A stretch of DNA of 64,000 nt from Lithospermum erythrorhizon (taxonomy: Eukaryota > Streptophyta > Magnoliopsida > Boraginales > Boraginaceae). A program made the translations under genes and the position numbers. Under the pieces are notes generated by a model. That model ran no database searches, was not told where the DNA came from, and saw nothing but the letters and a program-made list of their open reading frames with translations. Every line of letters begins with the position of its first letter. The stretch's first letter is position 1. The stretch covers positions 1-64,000 of the forward strand of contig JADFUC010000458.1 in NCBI GenBank assembly GCA_019722365.1. Direction: 5' to 3'. Shown here piece after piece: positions 24,851 through 34,775 of this stretch.

Positions 24851-25652
24851 GAACTCCGCCTAACACTCCACCGAATATCGGGCGGCCAACCGGCTCGTCA
24901 GCCCAATCCGTTCCCGCCCGTCCCACTTATTAGTGGGCCGGGCTGCTCTTCTGTGGGTCAGCCGAATCCGACCGAATCCTGCGGCTGGCCCCGAGGCCAC
25001 CAGCCTTACTCAAGTTACTCCACAATTATTGCAAAGCATATGTCGTTGTTCCGCCGTTTCTTGATTGACTTGGTTCATCCCATACTAATCAATAGCAACA
25101 ATTTTCAATTTTAACTCATTGCAAATAATTTCCTTCCCATTTACTCCTTTTTGTTTCTTTTGCTTCAAATCACTAAATATAGTAACAAGCAAGTGTGAAA
25201 AATGTAACAAAAAAGTTTGACAATGAGTTACTTCATGTAAATAAATAATTAAAATGTTCTAAATTCATATTCCAAAATAGAGAGATATAATAATCTAATC
25301 AGCTGACGGCATTTAAAGATTTCTCAAACCAATGCTTAATGCCTACCATTCTCAAAAATATGTAAACATTAATAAAGTGCTCAGTCCGTATAGAAACACA
25401 TTGAAAAATAAATCTATGAGCGAGACTCATAGTAGCCTAAAAACATTTTCAATAATTAAAGATTTTTCTAAGTTGTGCCCTTAGGGCACATGTTAAGGTG
25501 ATAATTAAGGAAAATATTTGATACAAGATTTGCATCTGAACTTTGATATGAAAATATTTATTAAATATATTTTAATATTATTTCCAATTTTTACTTTTTA
25601 ACGCACATATTGTGATAAAACCGTATATAAATATACCCATTGTTCAAGGCAA

Positions 25653-25835
25653 TACTCCCTCTCTCCATCCCAAAATATTAGGATATTTTTTCTTTCTAAT
25701 TGGGACAAAAATTATTTCTCATTTCATGGTGAGATCATCATGGGAGAGAAATTTAAAAACAAGACTTAAATTTAAATTTGTCTTAAAATTTGTGAAAAGT
25801 GTAACTCCTAAAAAACAATTTGGAAACGGAGGAGT
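25653..25835. mobile_element. Stowaway-like MITE (Tc1/mariner type)
   Basis: Begins TA-CTCCCTCTCTCCATCCC and ends ACGGAGGAG-TA, close to the known Stowaway terminal repeat CTCCCTCCGTCCC with a TA target duplication. At 183 bp it is a typical size and has no coding capacity. The second half of the right terminal repeat is eroded. Confidence 0.65.
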
Positions 25836-26445
25836 AAAATTGTCAATAAAGTGTTCGGTAGTTTAGAAAGAGTATTGTCAAAATTGTCTCATATAATATG
25901 CAAGTCAGACCTCGTCCCTTTAAAACGCGAAAGCGTGTAAACGGTCCATAATATTGGTCGAAAAGGTGCACTTGAGTGAAAGATGCAAATGCAACACAAT
26001 TTCGGGCCAAAAACAAATTTTTAATAATTAGCATTTAACTGATATTGGTCAAAACAGACTTTTAAATCTTTCGATATCGACGAAAGATATTTCACCATTT
26101 CAGAAATTTAACATCTCCGTAAAAATTGACCGAAATGCATCTTTCTGATCAATAACAACGATGATTTGCACATATCTCATATTTGGAGGAACGAAGTTGC
26201 AACCTGCATATATTATATACATGGTACCATTTTATAATTATCTCTTACAGAATCGCTTAGTAAAATAAAGTTACATCGTGAAGCTCATACTCCTCAACTA
26301 ATTTACGTATTCAACGATAATAATGTTTTCAGTCATCGGAAAATGCTTTTTAAAATAAATTGTGTGAGACGCACATTCAAAAAGAAAATAATTACAGTAT
26401 ATACTTTGATGTTGCTTTAATGAGTATACATCCTCAACGAGATAT

Positions 26446-26700
26446 TTAATTTCTCAATAGTTTAGAAACGTTTTGAGAAATAATATTAATTTTGTACAAT
26501 AAATCTTAGTTTTAAAGAATTTATAAGTGAACGATATTAAATTTCTCGATTGTTTAGAAACGTTTTGAGAAATAATATTATATTTTCACAATAAATTTTA
26601 GGTTTTAAAGAATTTTAGCGAATCGATATTAAATTTTGATTGTTAGAAATGTTGGAGAAATAATATTTTTGTACCATAAATTATCTTTAAAGAATTTCGT
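26446..26700. repeat. Three-unit tandem repeat, about 90 bp per unit
   Basis: The block ATTAAATTTCTCGATTG, TTTAGAAACGTTTTGAGAAA, TAATATTA, ACAATAAATTTTAG, TTTTAAAGAATTT occurs three times in a row with drift; the third copy is shortened. Confidence 0.75.
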
Positions 26701-27039
26701 AGTAACTAAGAAATTTATTATTATTATATGGTTGAGTATGCATATTTTAAGAAATGACAAGTATATTTTTGAAATTTTATTTTTTGAATAATAAAAGTTT
26801 CACACAATAAATTTATTATAACTTTGACTCAAGATCAAACTATTTAATAATCAAAATTACCATCGTTTTATTTTTAATTTGTCAAGATACAAATTAATTA
26901 AAATATATTTATGAAAATAAAATGAAAATTAGCAGTAGTATTTCTATCATTAATTTAATTTGACATTCTACGTTATCTAATCTTGGTCAGCTATATTGTT
27001 TGACTTCTCAAGATTCTTTTGGTTTGAATTTCACAAATA

Positions 27040-27330
27040 TTATCAGTTCTTCCGGAAGAAATATACATAATAATATATCATTAAATTAGATTTAAATATT
27101 ACCCATTATTTCACAACAGTTTTTGTGTAATTTTTTTATAATACAGATGTACAGTTATTAATTTAAAAGTTTTATATCAAATATGTTCAATATACATAAT
27201 AATAATTGGAGTGATTATTAATGTTCTTCTGGAAGAAATTTACATAATAATATATCAAAATGTTCAAATATGTTATAATACAGATGTATAGTTATTAAAG
27301 TTTTATATCAAATCTGTTCAAAATTAGAAA
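27040..27330. repeat. Degenerate direct repeat, about 150-180 bp
   Basis: TTCTTCCGGAAGAAATATAC (27043) recurs as TTCTTCTGGAAGAAATTTAC (27222). ATACAGATGTACAGTTATTA (27143) recurs as ATACAGATGTATAGTTATTA (27278), each time followed by AGTTTTATATCAAAT. Confidence 0.65.
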
Positions 27331-28100
27331 AAAACAACCATTAAAATTTAGAATTATAATCTCATAAGTGATTGAGGATTATTAATGTTCTATGTTACTC
27401 ATTGTAGTACTTTAAAGCTTGTCACATTTAAGTTTTTTGTAGGTATTTTTTTAAAAAAATAGGATAGATCTGACCATGGTAAATTTAATTTCTGATTGCA
27501 ATGGTCTCTTCAAATGGTTTACGTATGTTCTCACATACCAATCTGCAGAAAGAAAGAAAAAATATTAAAATATCAACACCATAATCTCTTCATAAATAGA
27601 AGCTCAGCCTACGTAAGCTAATCTCATATCGACGCGATTTAAATGAAGCCTCGCCTTTAATTGGGCTGGCGCCTTCCATGAAATCCCACAAAAACAGACT
27701 CATGGCGACCGCTAATAAGGACGGCTTTCACACTTTCGTAAAAGGAAATATGCTAGCCAATTAACGAGTAATAATTCGTCCATCTCATTTAAGTTAGAAT
27801 GCTTTTTGTTTATCAAAACATTCATCATATTTGAAAGAAGAAATTAATTAATATATCTTTGAAATCTTTATCAAAGGACTTATACGTTACAATTTAAATG
27901 ATTAAAATCGTTTAAAAATTATAATTTATTTCTCTAGTTGCTAACATAAACCTGTTAGTTAAATTAAATTGACATATTATTTAGTAACTTTATCATGTTC
28001 TTGAAATAGTGTATCAATAATGTTCAATCATTAAAAACATAAAAAATAGAAATTGCATAAACTGAAAAATAATTTACCGAATCAATTTTTTTTAAACCTC

Positions 28101-28108
28101 TATAAAAG
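28101..28108 (+). promoter_or_regulatory. TATA box candidate for the ABCG gene
   Basis: TATAAAAG, followed by a pyrimidine-rich leader (CCTTTGTTTCCTC). It lies 427 bp before the first recognisable coding ATG. A TTTCTATAG splice-acceptor-like end just before that ATG suggests a 5' UTR intron. Confidence 0.45.
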
Positions 28109-28527
28109 GTCTCAAGGAGCCATGAATTATCATCATTTTACCTTTGTTTCCTCATTTTATTATTTGCTTCATCTTCTTGTTGCAAAGAGTTGTCGCTATT
28201 CAAACGGCAAGAACCGCATGTAATTATCCATCTCCGAACTGGGCATTGTGCAATATTCACTCCCCAACCAAGGCGAATCTAGCTCATGATGGCTAAAAAT
28301 GCACTAATTTTTTTTAACGATTTTTGTACTATCAATAACCTATTTACAACAAATTTCCTATTATAGGATGAGTAAATTTTCTAGATTCAGTAATGCCCTA
28401 AATATACCCATCAATTTTTGTACCAACTTACCTAATACAAATCAGAAATTCCAGTGCAATACATTAAATATTTTAGCTCGCATTTTTTTAATCTGCTGTA
28501 TAATATATATATATATAATTTCTATAG

Positions 28528-28632
28528 ATGGAGCATCATGAGATGGTGGATAGAAGCACAAAGGAACATGCTGCACATGAACATGAAAGTCATGCAATCT
28601 TCAAGAAGGCCAATCGTCCTGTTACATTGAAG
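28528..28632 (+). CDS. ABCG gene, exon 1 (N-terminal 35 codons)
   Basis: ATG at 28528 opens 35 uninterrupted codons beginning MEHHEMVDRSTKEHAAHE and ending AIFKKANRPVTLK, followed directly by a GTATGTAG donor. The IFKKAN.PVTLKF block directly precedes the ABC domain in ABCG9-type plant transporters, so this is the cytosolic N-terminus. Phase 0 at the donor suits the next exon, which starts LDKVEYK after a TTGCAG acceptor at 30674. The intron between them is about 2 kb, AT-rich, with no other features that I could identify. Confidence 0.7.
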
Positions 28633-30673
28633 GTATGTAGTTTGATACTTTGATCATCAACATTATATATATAGTATGTATGTGCATGCTTATTTATTTA
28701 TTTTAAGAACTACTTGCCGTAAAAGAACATGATGTGATAAAAAAGAAGTACTTCAAATAATTAAAATAATGCTTCCATTTCTATTATTAGTACTATATTG
28801 ATTTCGTACCCATCGAATATATAATGCCTGCCAAAGGTGTGTATATTATGGGTATATAATATTATTATCTATCTAACACGGAGTATCAAACTTAAGAAAC
28901 GGGCTTAAACAATTATATTTAATTTGAGCAAACAACCGAAAGTTAAAGCCGGGTACCGCAAAAACTCGCATGTCGCATGTTTGTTGATTTCAATTATGTT
29001 TTGCATTATGATTTTATTATTTATTTTTCTTCAAGGCGCATAGTTTCTATCTGTAAATCATATTACAAGTATACAAATGCTGATTATAGACTATGAATAA
29101 AAACTTTTTGACCAATTTTATGTCTTTTTCTGTTAATTTTCTTTACAATTTTTAATTTTTAATTTGTTGAAAACAATGTTCCAAAAATTATACTATAGTA
29201 ACTCCATTTCAAATTAATTCACTTTTACACTTTTTGTGACACAACTTTAATTAATACTAATTACATTTTATATATATTATGAAAATAATAAAAAGTTAAT
29301 ATTATGAAAATATTTTTAAAACAAATCCAATATCAATTTTATATTTTTAATTAGTGAATAAAAATAATATATTAATAAAATTCGATACGTAATTTTAAAA
29401 TATCAATTAATTTGAAATGAAAGCAATAAGCGATAATAAATTAATATAATCATTTCCAACAAGCTAGATTGTTTTAAAACAAGAAATAAGAGTAAAATAT
29501 CTTTCGTGTCAATCGCGACAATTGTCACCGTTGACTTTTGTGTTTGACTAAATGATGAATAAGAATAACGGTACTGTTTTTCAATATTCTAATCCACATA
29601 TTTTATGGTAACATAGTACACATGTGGAAATCTGAATAGAGTTATTTGTGAATATAAAAAAGTATGAAGTATTTATGTACTCTCGAACTAATTCATTAAA
29701 AAATAATTATAGTATTACATTATTAAAATATCTTTTATGTTTCACTTTTATTACAGCCTTTTTTGTACATTAAAGTTAGAATATACTCTGTGTGTATATA
29801 TTTTGGAAAATACCATTTGAAATTGTAAGAGCACTCAAATCAGATTTTCTAAAAATTATAATAGGGGATCAAATTACTAAAAATATAAAAATTTATTGTT
29901 TTTTTAATTTTACTAAAATAGGATGGACCCATATAAAATTATTCAGTCACCCTATTCATCCCTAAATTTATATTCTCCCTATTTGCTGTTTTTTTTTCTT
30001 CTTTCATTTTTGCTCTTTTTTCAATTATACAAAAAATAAAAATAAAAAAATAAATATTTCATCATATACAAATATAAATTAAAAAAAAATATTTCTGCTC
30101 AACATCCAAATTTAATATTTATTTTATTCTTTTAAAATTTCTATCGATATATTTGAAATATTCAATTTTAATTTTGAGGAATAATAAGGAAACCAGCCTA
30201 AAGAACATACATAAAAAGTGAACCCTAAAAAAACAAGAAAAATGACTAAGGATTAAAAATTTAGAAAATTATACGGGAGTTAGTATGACCAAGCCAAACA
30301 TCAAGCACGCTTAAATATATTAAAAAATTTGTACAATATATGATAGTAATGTCGCTTTACATAAAATTTATCTTCGTGTTAAGTTGTTAACAAGATGACG
30401 TTAAACGTGTTAAGCATACCCTCCCTCAATAATATTTGAATTGCATTGTTCCTATACTAATAGGATAAAAGTGTAGTATAAATTAAATGATCTCGATAAT
30501 ATGATGTATGAACAATTTTACAACATGATCCACAACTCTTGTAGTTTATGAAAATCAGTTAATTCAAGTAGCTCATAATTGCCATTATATTTCGTTTAAT
30601 TCTATGTAGAGTTTTTTAATTGATCGAATTGTTCCTACTCAAACCTATATTAATTCCACCACGTGACTTGCAG
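28633..30673. other. Large AT-rich intron of the ABCG gene
   Basis: Bounded by a GTATGT donor and a CTTGCAG acceptor. The content is AT-rich with short A/T runs. I see no coding domain or clear transposon termini. Confidence 0.55.
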
Positions 30674-31439
30674 CTTGACAAAGTCGAGTATAAAGGTCAA
30701 AGTTGTAGCGAGTGAGGCCGGGTTTAAGAAAAGCTAAAGGACTCAAAATCGAGGAGAAACAAATCCTCGGCGGTATTCGTGCACAAGATTTCAGAACAAG
30801 TTGCCATAAAGCCTCTTCAAAAAGGAGCCAAAACCACTCTTCGACTACCCTGTGCCTGCCTCACCGGCGGCATCTCCGCAAGGGGAGCACCTACAATGCA
30901 TGTTTCTCCACCACCACAAACCGCCAAACGGGGTTCGTTACACAAGATGATATCTTTGTACCACTTCACCGCTAATCGAAACCTTAGTTTTCATACCTTC
31001 TTAAGGCCAAGGCCTAATTCCATCCCTAAGCAAGAAAAGACAGTACGCTCGAAAAGCATGACTAAGCTAGGCTGACAAGCATAAGGATAATAATATATAA
31101 TAGGTCACTCAACGCTGAAATTTCAAAGTAAGTAGAGGAAAAGTAAGCCAAGATCGGGCAAAGAAACCCTAGTTTGTTGTGTTCATTTAATTGTAACATC
31201 TATCGATCTGACGATCATGGTTCACTTTGGAGTTACACGCGGTAGAACAATGTATTTATCACCATCAACCTTCTTCTTCAAGATTGCTCCATATGTTCCA
31301 TAAGCGCCGCTTCGCCCGGCGGGCATCCATTGTATTTCGAAAGTAAATGGCGCTACGGGCTATTTTGAAAGTTGGCTGATATACGCCACAACTTGCCATG
31401 AATCCATCCGATTTCTTGCTAGATCTTGCAAATGGTAAT

Positions 31440-31812
31440 TATCTTACAAGCTAAAAATCTTTCTCCAATCTAATCAAGTTTACACCAAAATTACTATTCG
31501 GAGATACTTGATTATATATCAACACAACCAATGGGGCTAAAACTCTCATGGGCCTATAAGATGTGTCTTAGCCCACGATAACACGAGGTCGCTTCTCCGA
31601 ATAATCACATGATTATACCTCCTAAGATACTTGATTATAATTAAAATTTTAACTTGTCGATCTAGTATCTCTACGGATGAATCACAAGATGACGGTTCAC
31701 AATCTAAGAGGAATTTGAAATGCGCTGGCACTAATTTAGCCCGTAAAGCATCTTGAATTATCGACAGGACGCGACGATCATGCTCATGTCCAAGATAAAA
31801 CCGCCACGGCAA
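31440..31812 (-). pseudogene. Chromovirus 3' pol fragment inside the ABCG gene
   Basis: The minus-strand frame 31546-31812 contains EILDRQVKIL followed by YLRRYNHVIIRRSDLVLSW. The ILDR-V-x-L-R word, followed by a VKVLW.N..EEATWE-like segment, is the conserved end of plant chromovirus integrase polyproteins. Only the first part matches well. It lies between the ABCG nucleotide-binding exon and the next ABCG exon, on the opposite strand, which suggests an inserted TE piece in the intron. Confidence 0.35.
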
Positions 31813-31984
31813 GAAATTTGGGCGACGGCCAACTACTGGGGCAACAATTTGCGCGTTATTTCGCAGGTCGAAAGAAGAAAGACGAAGATTCTAACGCACA
31901 AGTACTATTTGGTACCATTATAAGTGGTCTCGTTATATGCATTCTAAATAAGAAATGACATTTTGGCAAGATCAGGTAAGGATT

Positions 31985-32350
31985 TTCGACTACCGCTTTT
32001 AATTTTTTGACGTTTTTCGTCATGATCAAATTCAAAATTTAACTATGTTTTCTCAATAAACTAATAATTTTCTTGTTTTGATCTTGATATATGTATCTAT
32101 GTTTTTAATGGATAGTTGACGTTTTTTGTCATGATCAAATTCTAAAATTGACTATCTTTTGTTACTAAACTAATAATAATGTATATATCTATTTTTTTAA
32201 TGGAATAGTCAGATTTCAGCGAGATCAAATCAATTAATAATTTTCGTTTCGACTATATATCTACTCTTTTTAATAGATGGTCAGGTTTTTCTGGACAAAT
32301 TCTAAATTTGACTTGCGATTTGTTACAAACTAATAATTTTCTTGTCTTAT
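31985..32350. repeat. Tandem repeats in the last ABCG intron
   Basis: About four imperfect units of 85-110 bp sharing GTCATGATCAAATTC, AAAATTTAACTATG, AAACTAATAATTTTCTTG and TTTTTAATGGATAG. The first two units are the best preserved. Confidence 0.7.
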
Positions 32351-32387
32351 CCATTTTCATTGTCAGATCGACTACTATTTTTCTCTA

Positions 32388-32765
32388 TTGGTTTCTGATC
32401 CTGAACGAAGCAATTTCACCTTCCTCAAGAAGATTGACGCCATGAGAGGTCATCAGAATGTACCTGCCTCATCTTTCTTCATAGCAAGAATTGTTGGTGA
32501 CTTGCCTATGGAACTAGTCCTCCCAACAATTTATGTCTTGATATCATACTTCATGTCTGGCCTAAGACGATCTGCAATTAGCTTCATACGCTACTTATTC
32601 AGCACATTACTAAGTGTTCTAGTTGCAGAAGGCCTCGGCCTCGCCATTGGCGCGTCGGTGATGTCGTTGAAATCAGCTACTCTTCTTGGATCAGTGGTCA
32701 TGATGTCTTTTATGTTACTTGGAGGGTTCTTTATTCAAACAATGCAGATGGAAACCATTGCTTGA
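32388..32765 (+). CDS. ABCG membrane-domain exon, open segment
   Basis: A 125-codon open stretch from the ABC-2 type membrane domain. Landmarks are SSFFIARIVGDLPMELVLP, then a hydrophobic span (TIYVLISYFMSGL), another (FIRYLFSTLLSVLVAEGLGL), AIGASVMSLKSATLLGSVVM and MLLGGFFIQ. The SS.F.AR.VGDLPMEL word and the A..LGSV.ML.F.L.GG pattern are hallmarks of plant ABCG half-transporters. The first codons upstream (about 32365-32400) encode RLLFF, matching the start of this exon after the last intron, and a frameshift joins the two. After IQTMQM the frame shifts and a stop follows. Remnants of the last helix continue to about 32,880. The open stretch is 378 bp, so this exon is the best-preserved part of the gene. 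Confidence 0.72.
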   Translation: MVSDPERSNFTFLKKIDAMRGHQNVPASSFFIARIVGDLPMELVLPTIYVLISYFMSGLRRSAISFIRYLFSTLLSVLVAEGLGLAIGASVMSLKSATLLGSVVMMSFMLLGGFFIQTMQMETIA

Positions 32766-32880
32766 TTGAAGAGTTTTCCCCGCTATTAAGCATATGGCTT
32801 GGTGGCCGTGATATCTATTGATGGCTGATAATGCTTGCTAGTTTAGGTTCATTGCTTATGCTGCACCTATGAGGGTCAAA

Positions 32881-34775
32881 AGTGAAAAAATAAAGTAATT
32901 AAAATAATAGGTGTTGCTTTGATGATATGGAGATCACGATATGATAATTTGATGTTTAGATTGAGATATTTTGATTGATGTTTCAAATTATGCTAGAGTA
33001 ATTATGTAACTTAATGTTTATAGTATTCGGCCGGATGTATTATTGAGCAAGACAACAAACATCATATTACTTTTACTCTCTTTTGTCCTATGAAAATTCT
33101 GTCTATTTATTTTTTATTTCATTTTTTATCACTTCATAAATTTGACCAATTTCAACATTGATTTTTGAAAATATATTCACTTCAACTCATACTATGTATT
33201 TAAATATTACTTTTTGTGTCTCACAAAGATTGATCATGTATACTAATACACATAAATTCAAGTTAATTTTAGAATGATTTTCTTTTTATCATGTTTACCA
33301 TTAACATAAATTAATAAGTCTAGAATAATATCTATTCACATGAACATTATATGAACAATAGGAAAGAAAGAGAAAAGTAAAAAATAACAATTATAAAGGG
33401 AAAGAATACAAAAAAATATCATTGAAATGTATAAATCAAACATTTTGATACAAGAAAGAAAAACTATATGGACAAACTTTGTGGACGAAGGAAGTATCTA
33501 TTAAATTTTGGAAACACAAACTAGTATTTTATTGGACATGGAGGACTTATTTCTACATCATATACAAATGCATATAATGACGGTTAAATTTTTAGGCTTG
33601 TAAAACAATCTTGAAAAGCCCTCATCTCGACTGGTAGTTCGATTCGACGTAGTTCGAGCCGAAGCCGAGCCAAAGGCCTCGGTTCCGACTCAACCATAAA
33701 TTTCATAATTTTTCATTTTATCATTTAAAATTCAAATTGTGCCGCCAACTAACTTAACCTCGATTTTTCCGATTGCTCAACCTCAAGCCAAACCAAACTT
33801 GAACTTTTTGTCAATTGAGCCGAACTTATTTAGATTCAAAGAAGGTTCGACTCGCTTTTACATGCCTTAGTTCAACTCCCTTCCCAGTTCCCAGCCCAGA
33901 TAGAAGAATCAAATATATGAGGAAACTCAGAATATAGAATAATCAAATATATCAAGAATGGACAGTATTTTCTTTGCAGAAATCTTATTCAGTAGCTCAG
34001 TCAAATTTCATCAAAATTCAAGCATCAAGAACTTTCAGAAGCACTGGCGCACCACGGTTCTTTTTTCTCTACAGATCTGATAAAAATGCGCGATGTTAAA
34101 AAGCAAAGTATATAATACAAAGAAGGCAGATAAAATTACTGTGCTATAGAGTTGAAGCAATATACACCTACCGGTTTAGGGAATGAACCAACCCCCAAAA
34201 GGAAATTATAGAAAAGAGTTGGTTAAATACTTATCATTTCAATACATGGAACAAACGCATCAGTTAGCTGAGGAATGGATCTTGAGTACCAAATTTCGGA
34301 AGAAGACTCCTGCTATCTTCGGATCTTTTGGGGTTTAAGCCTCTTGAAGGCCATATATGTTACAGCAGCCGAAAGTGAATACCTTTTTAAAAAAAATTAA
34401 CTGTCAGCACAAGATCATAAAATTGGAACACATACTCAAACCAAAAAATTATACGAGATCGAGTTCACTAGCATATAGGGAACCTTTCTATTTTAGCACT
34501 TATCACTACTAGATATTGAAATGTTCTTTGTTCCTACTCTTCTATTTTGTTCCCAGTCTTTTGGCATTTGCCAATTACTTAAATTGAATTCGCTAAGACC
34601 ATCAAACTCTTCCAATATTCATTGTTCCTACTCTTTTACAATTCCTTATCAAAATTGTATTTGTAGAGACCATCGAAGTCTTTCACATTACTAGTTAATA
34701 GTAATAGTTACCACACTCCCAAGGGATGGATGATTATAACAAATTTAAAAGCAAATAGCAAAATAGCTTACACAA
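32881..34775. other. Intergenic region between the ABCG and SURF1 3' ends
   Basis: The two genes converge here. No coding domain is visible. It includes a GCTCGG-rich MITE-like patch (33594-33863). The rest is AT-rich. Confidence 0.5.
33594..33863. mobile_element. Short MITE-like element rich in GAGCCGAGC words
   Basis: Opens with AGGCTTGTAAAA and closes with TTTTACATGCCT, which are near inverted repeats. The interior has GTTCGAGCCGAAGCCGAGCC and GGTTCGACTCGC. A similar element occurs at 53.40-53.80 kb. This fits the common plant hAT-type MITEs with AGGGGTGTAAA ends and CGAGCTCGG-type interiors. Confidence 0.5.

Larger units (their letters stand above)
19855..25010 (+). mobile_element. hAT-type DNA transposon, copy 1 (with accessory ORF)
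   Basis: The edges are inferred from GC-rich terminal zones built of GGCCC/GGGCC words (about 19,860-19,985 and 24,855-25,010). Such zones are a known feature of some plant hAT elements. Inside lie a hAT transposase (20593-22652), clusters of repeats centred on GGTACC (about 20,175-20,345, 22,800-23,085 and 24,590-24,840), and a second ORF (from 23253). The layout from transposase through the GGTACC cluster to the accessory ORF matches copy 2 at 41.5-46.7 kb on the other strand, and the transposases are homologous. Exact terminal inverted repeats and the 8-bp target duplication could not be fixed by eye. Confidence 0.6.
25011..28100. other. AT-rich intergenic DNA upstream of the ABCG gene
   Basis: No coding domain is visible. 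It holds a Stowaway-like MITE (25653-25835), a three-unit tandem repeat (26446-26700) and a degenerate direct repeat (27040-27330). The rest is plain AT-rich sequence. Confidence 0.6.
28528..32880 (+). pseudogene. ABCG half-transporter (ABCG9-like), multi-exon, degenerate
   Basis: Exon 1 (28528-28632) is intact. Exon 2 (about 30674-31434) encodes the nucleotide-binding domain in shifting frames: LRKAKGLKIEEKQILGGI, RQTGFVTQDDIFVP, PNSIPKQEK, IGQ, an HQPSS block and a final DLANG-like end at a GT donor. The Walker A region is reduced to GAKTTL, and the Walker B/D-loop region shows no DEPTSGLD. Exon 3 (about 31815-31975) has FRRSKEERR and ends at CAG/GTAAGG. Exon 4 (about 32365-32880) carries the membrane domain. 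The exon order and SIFKKAN/PVTLK wording recall plant ABCG9/ABCG14-type half-transporters, plasma-membrane proteins that work as dimers. Loss of ATP-binding residues, many frameshifts and a TE fragment in an intron argue for a dead gene. Sequence error remains a competing reason for the indels. Confidence 0.7.

Noticed and set aside
24845..25114. 89-codon proline-rich ORF
   Set aside because: It covers the GC-rich terminal zone of hAT copy 1; no protein family recognised.
33040..33540. Possible second Stowaway-like MITE (TTTTGTCCTATG to GGACATGGAGGA)
   Set aside because: The two ends do not pair convincingly and no TA duplication is seen.
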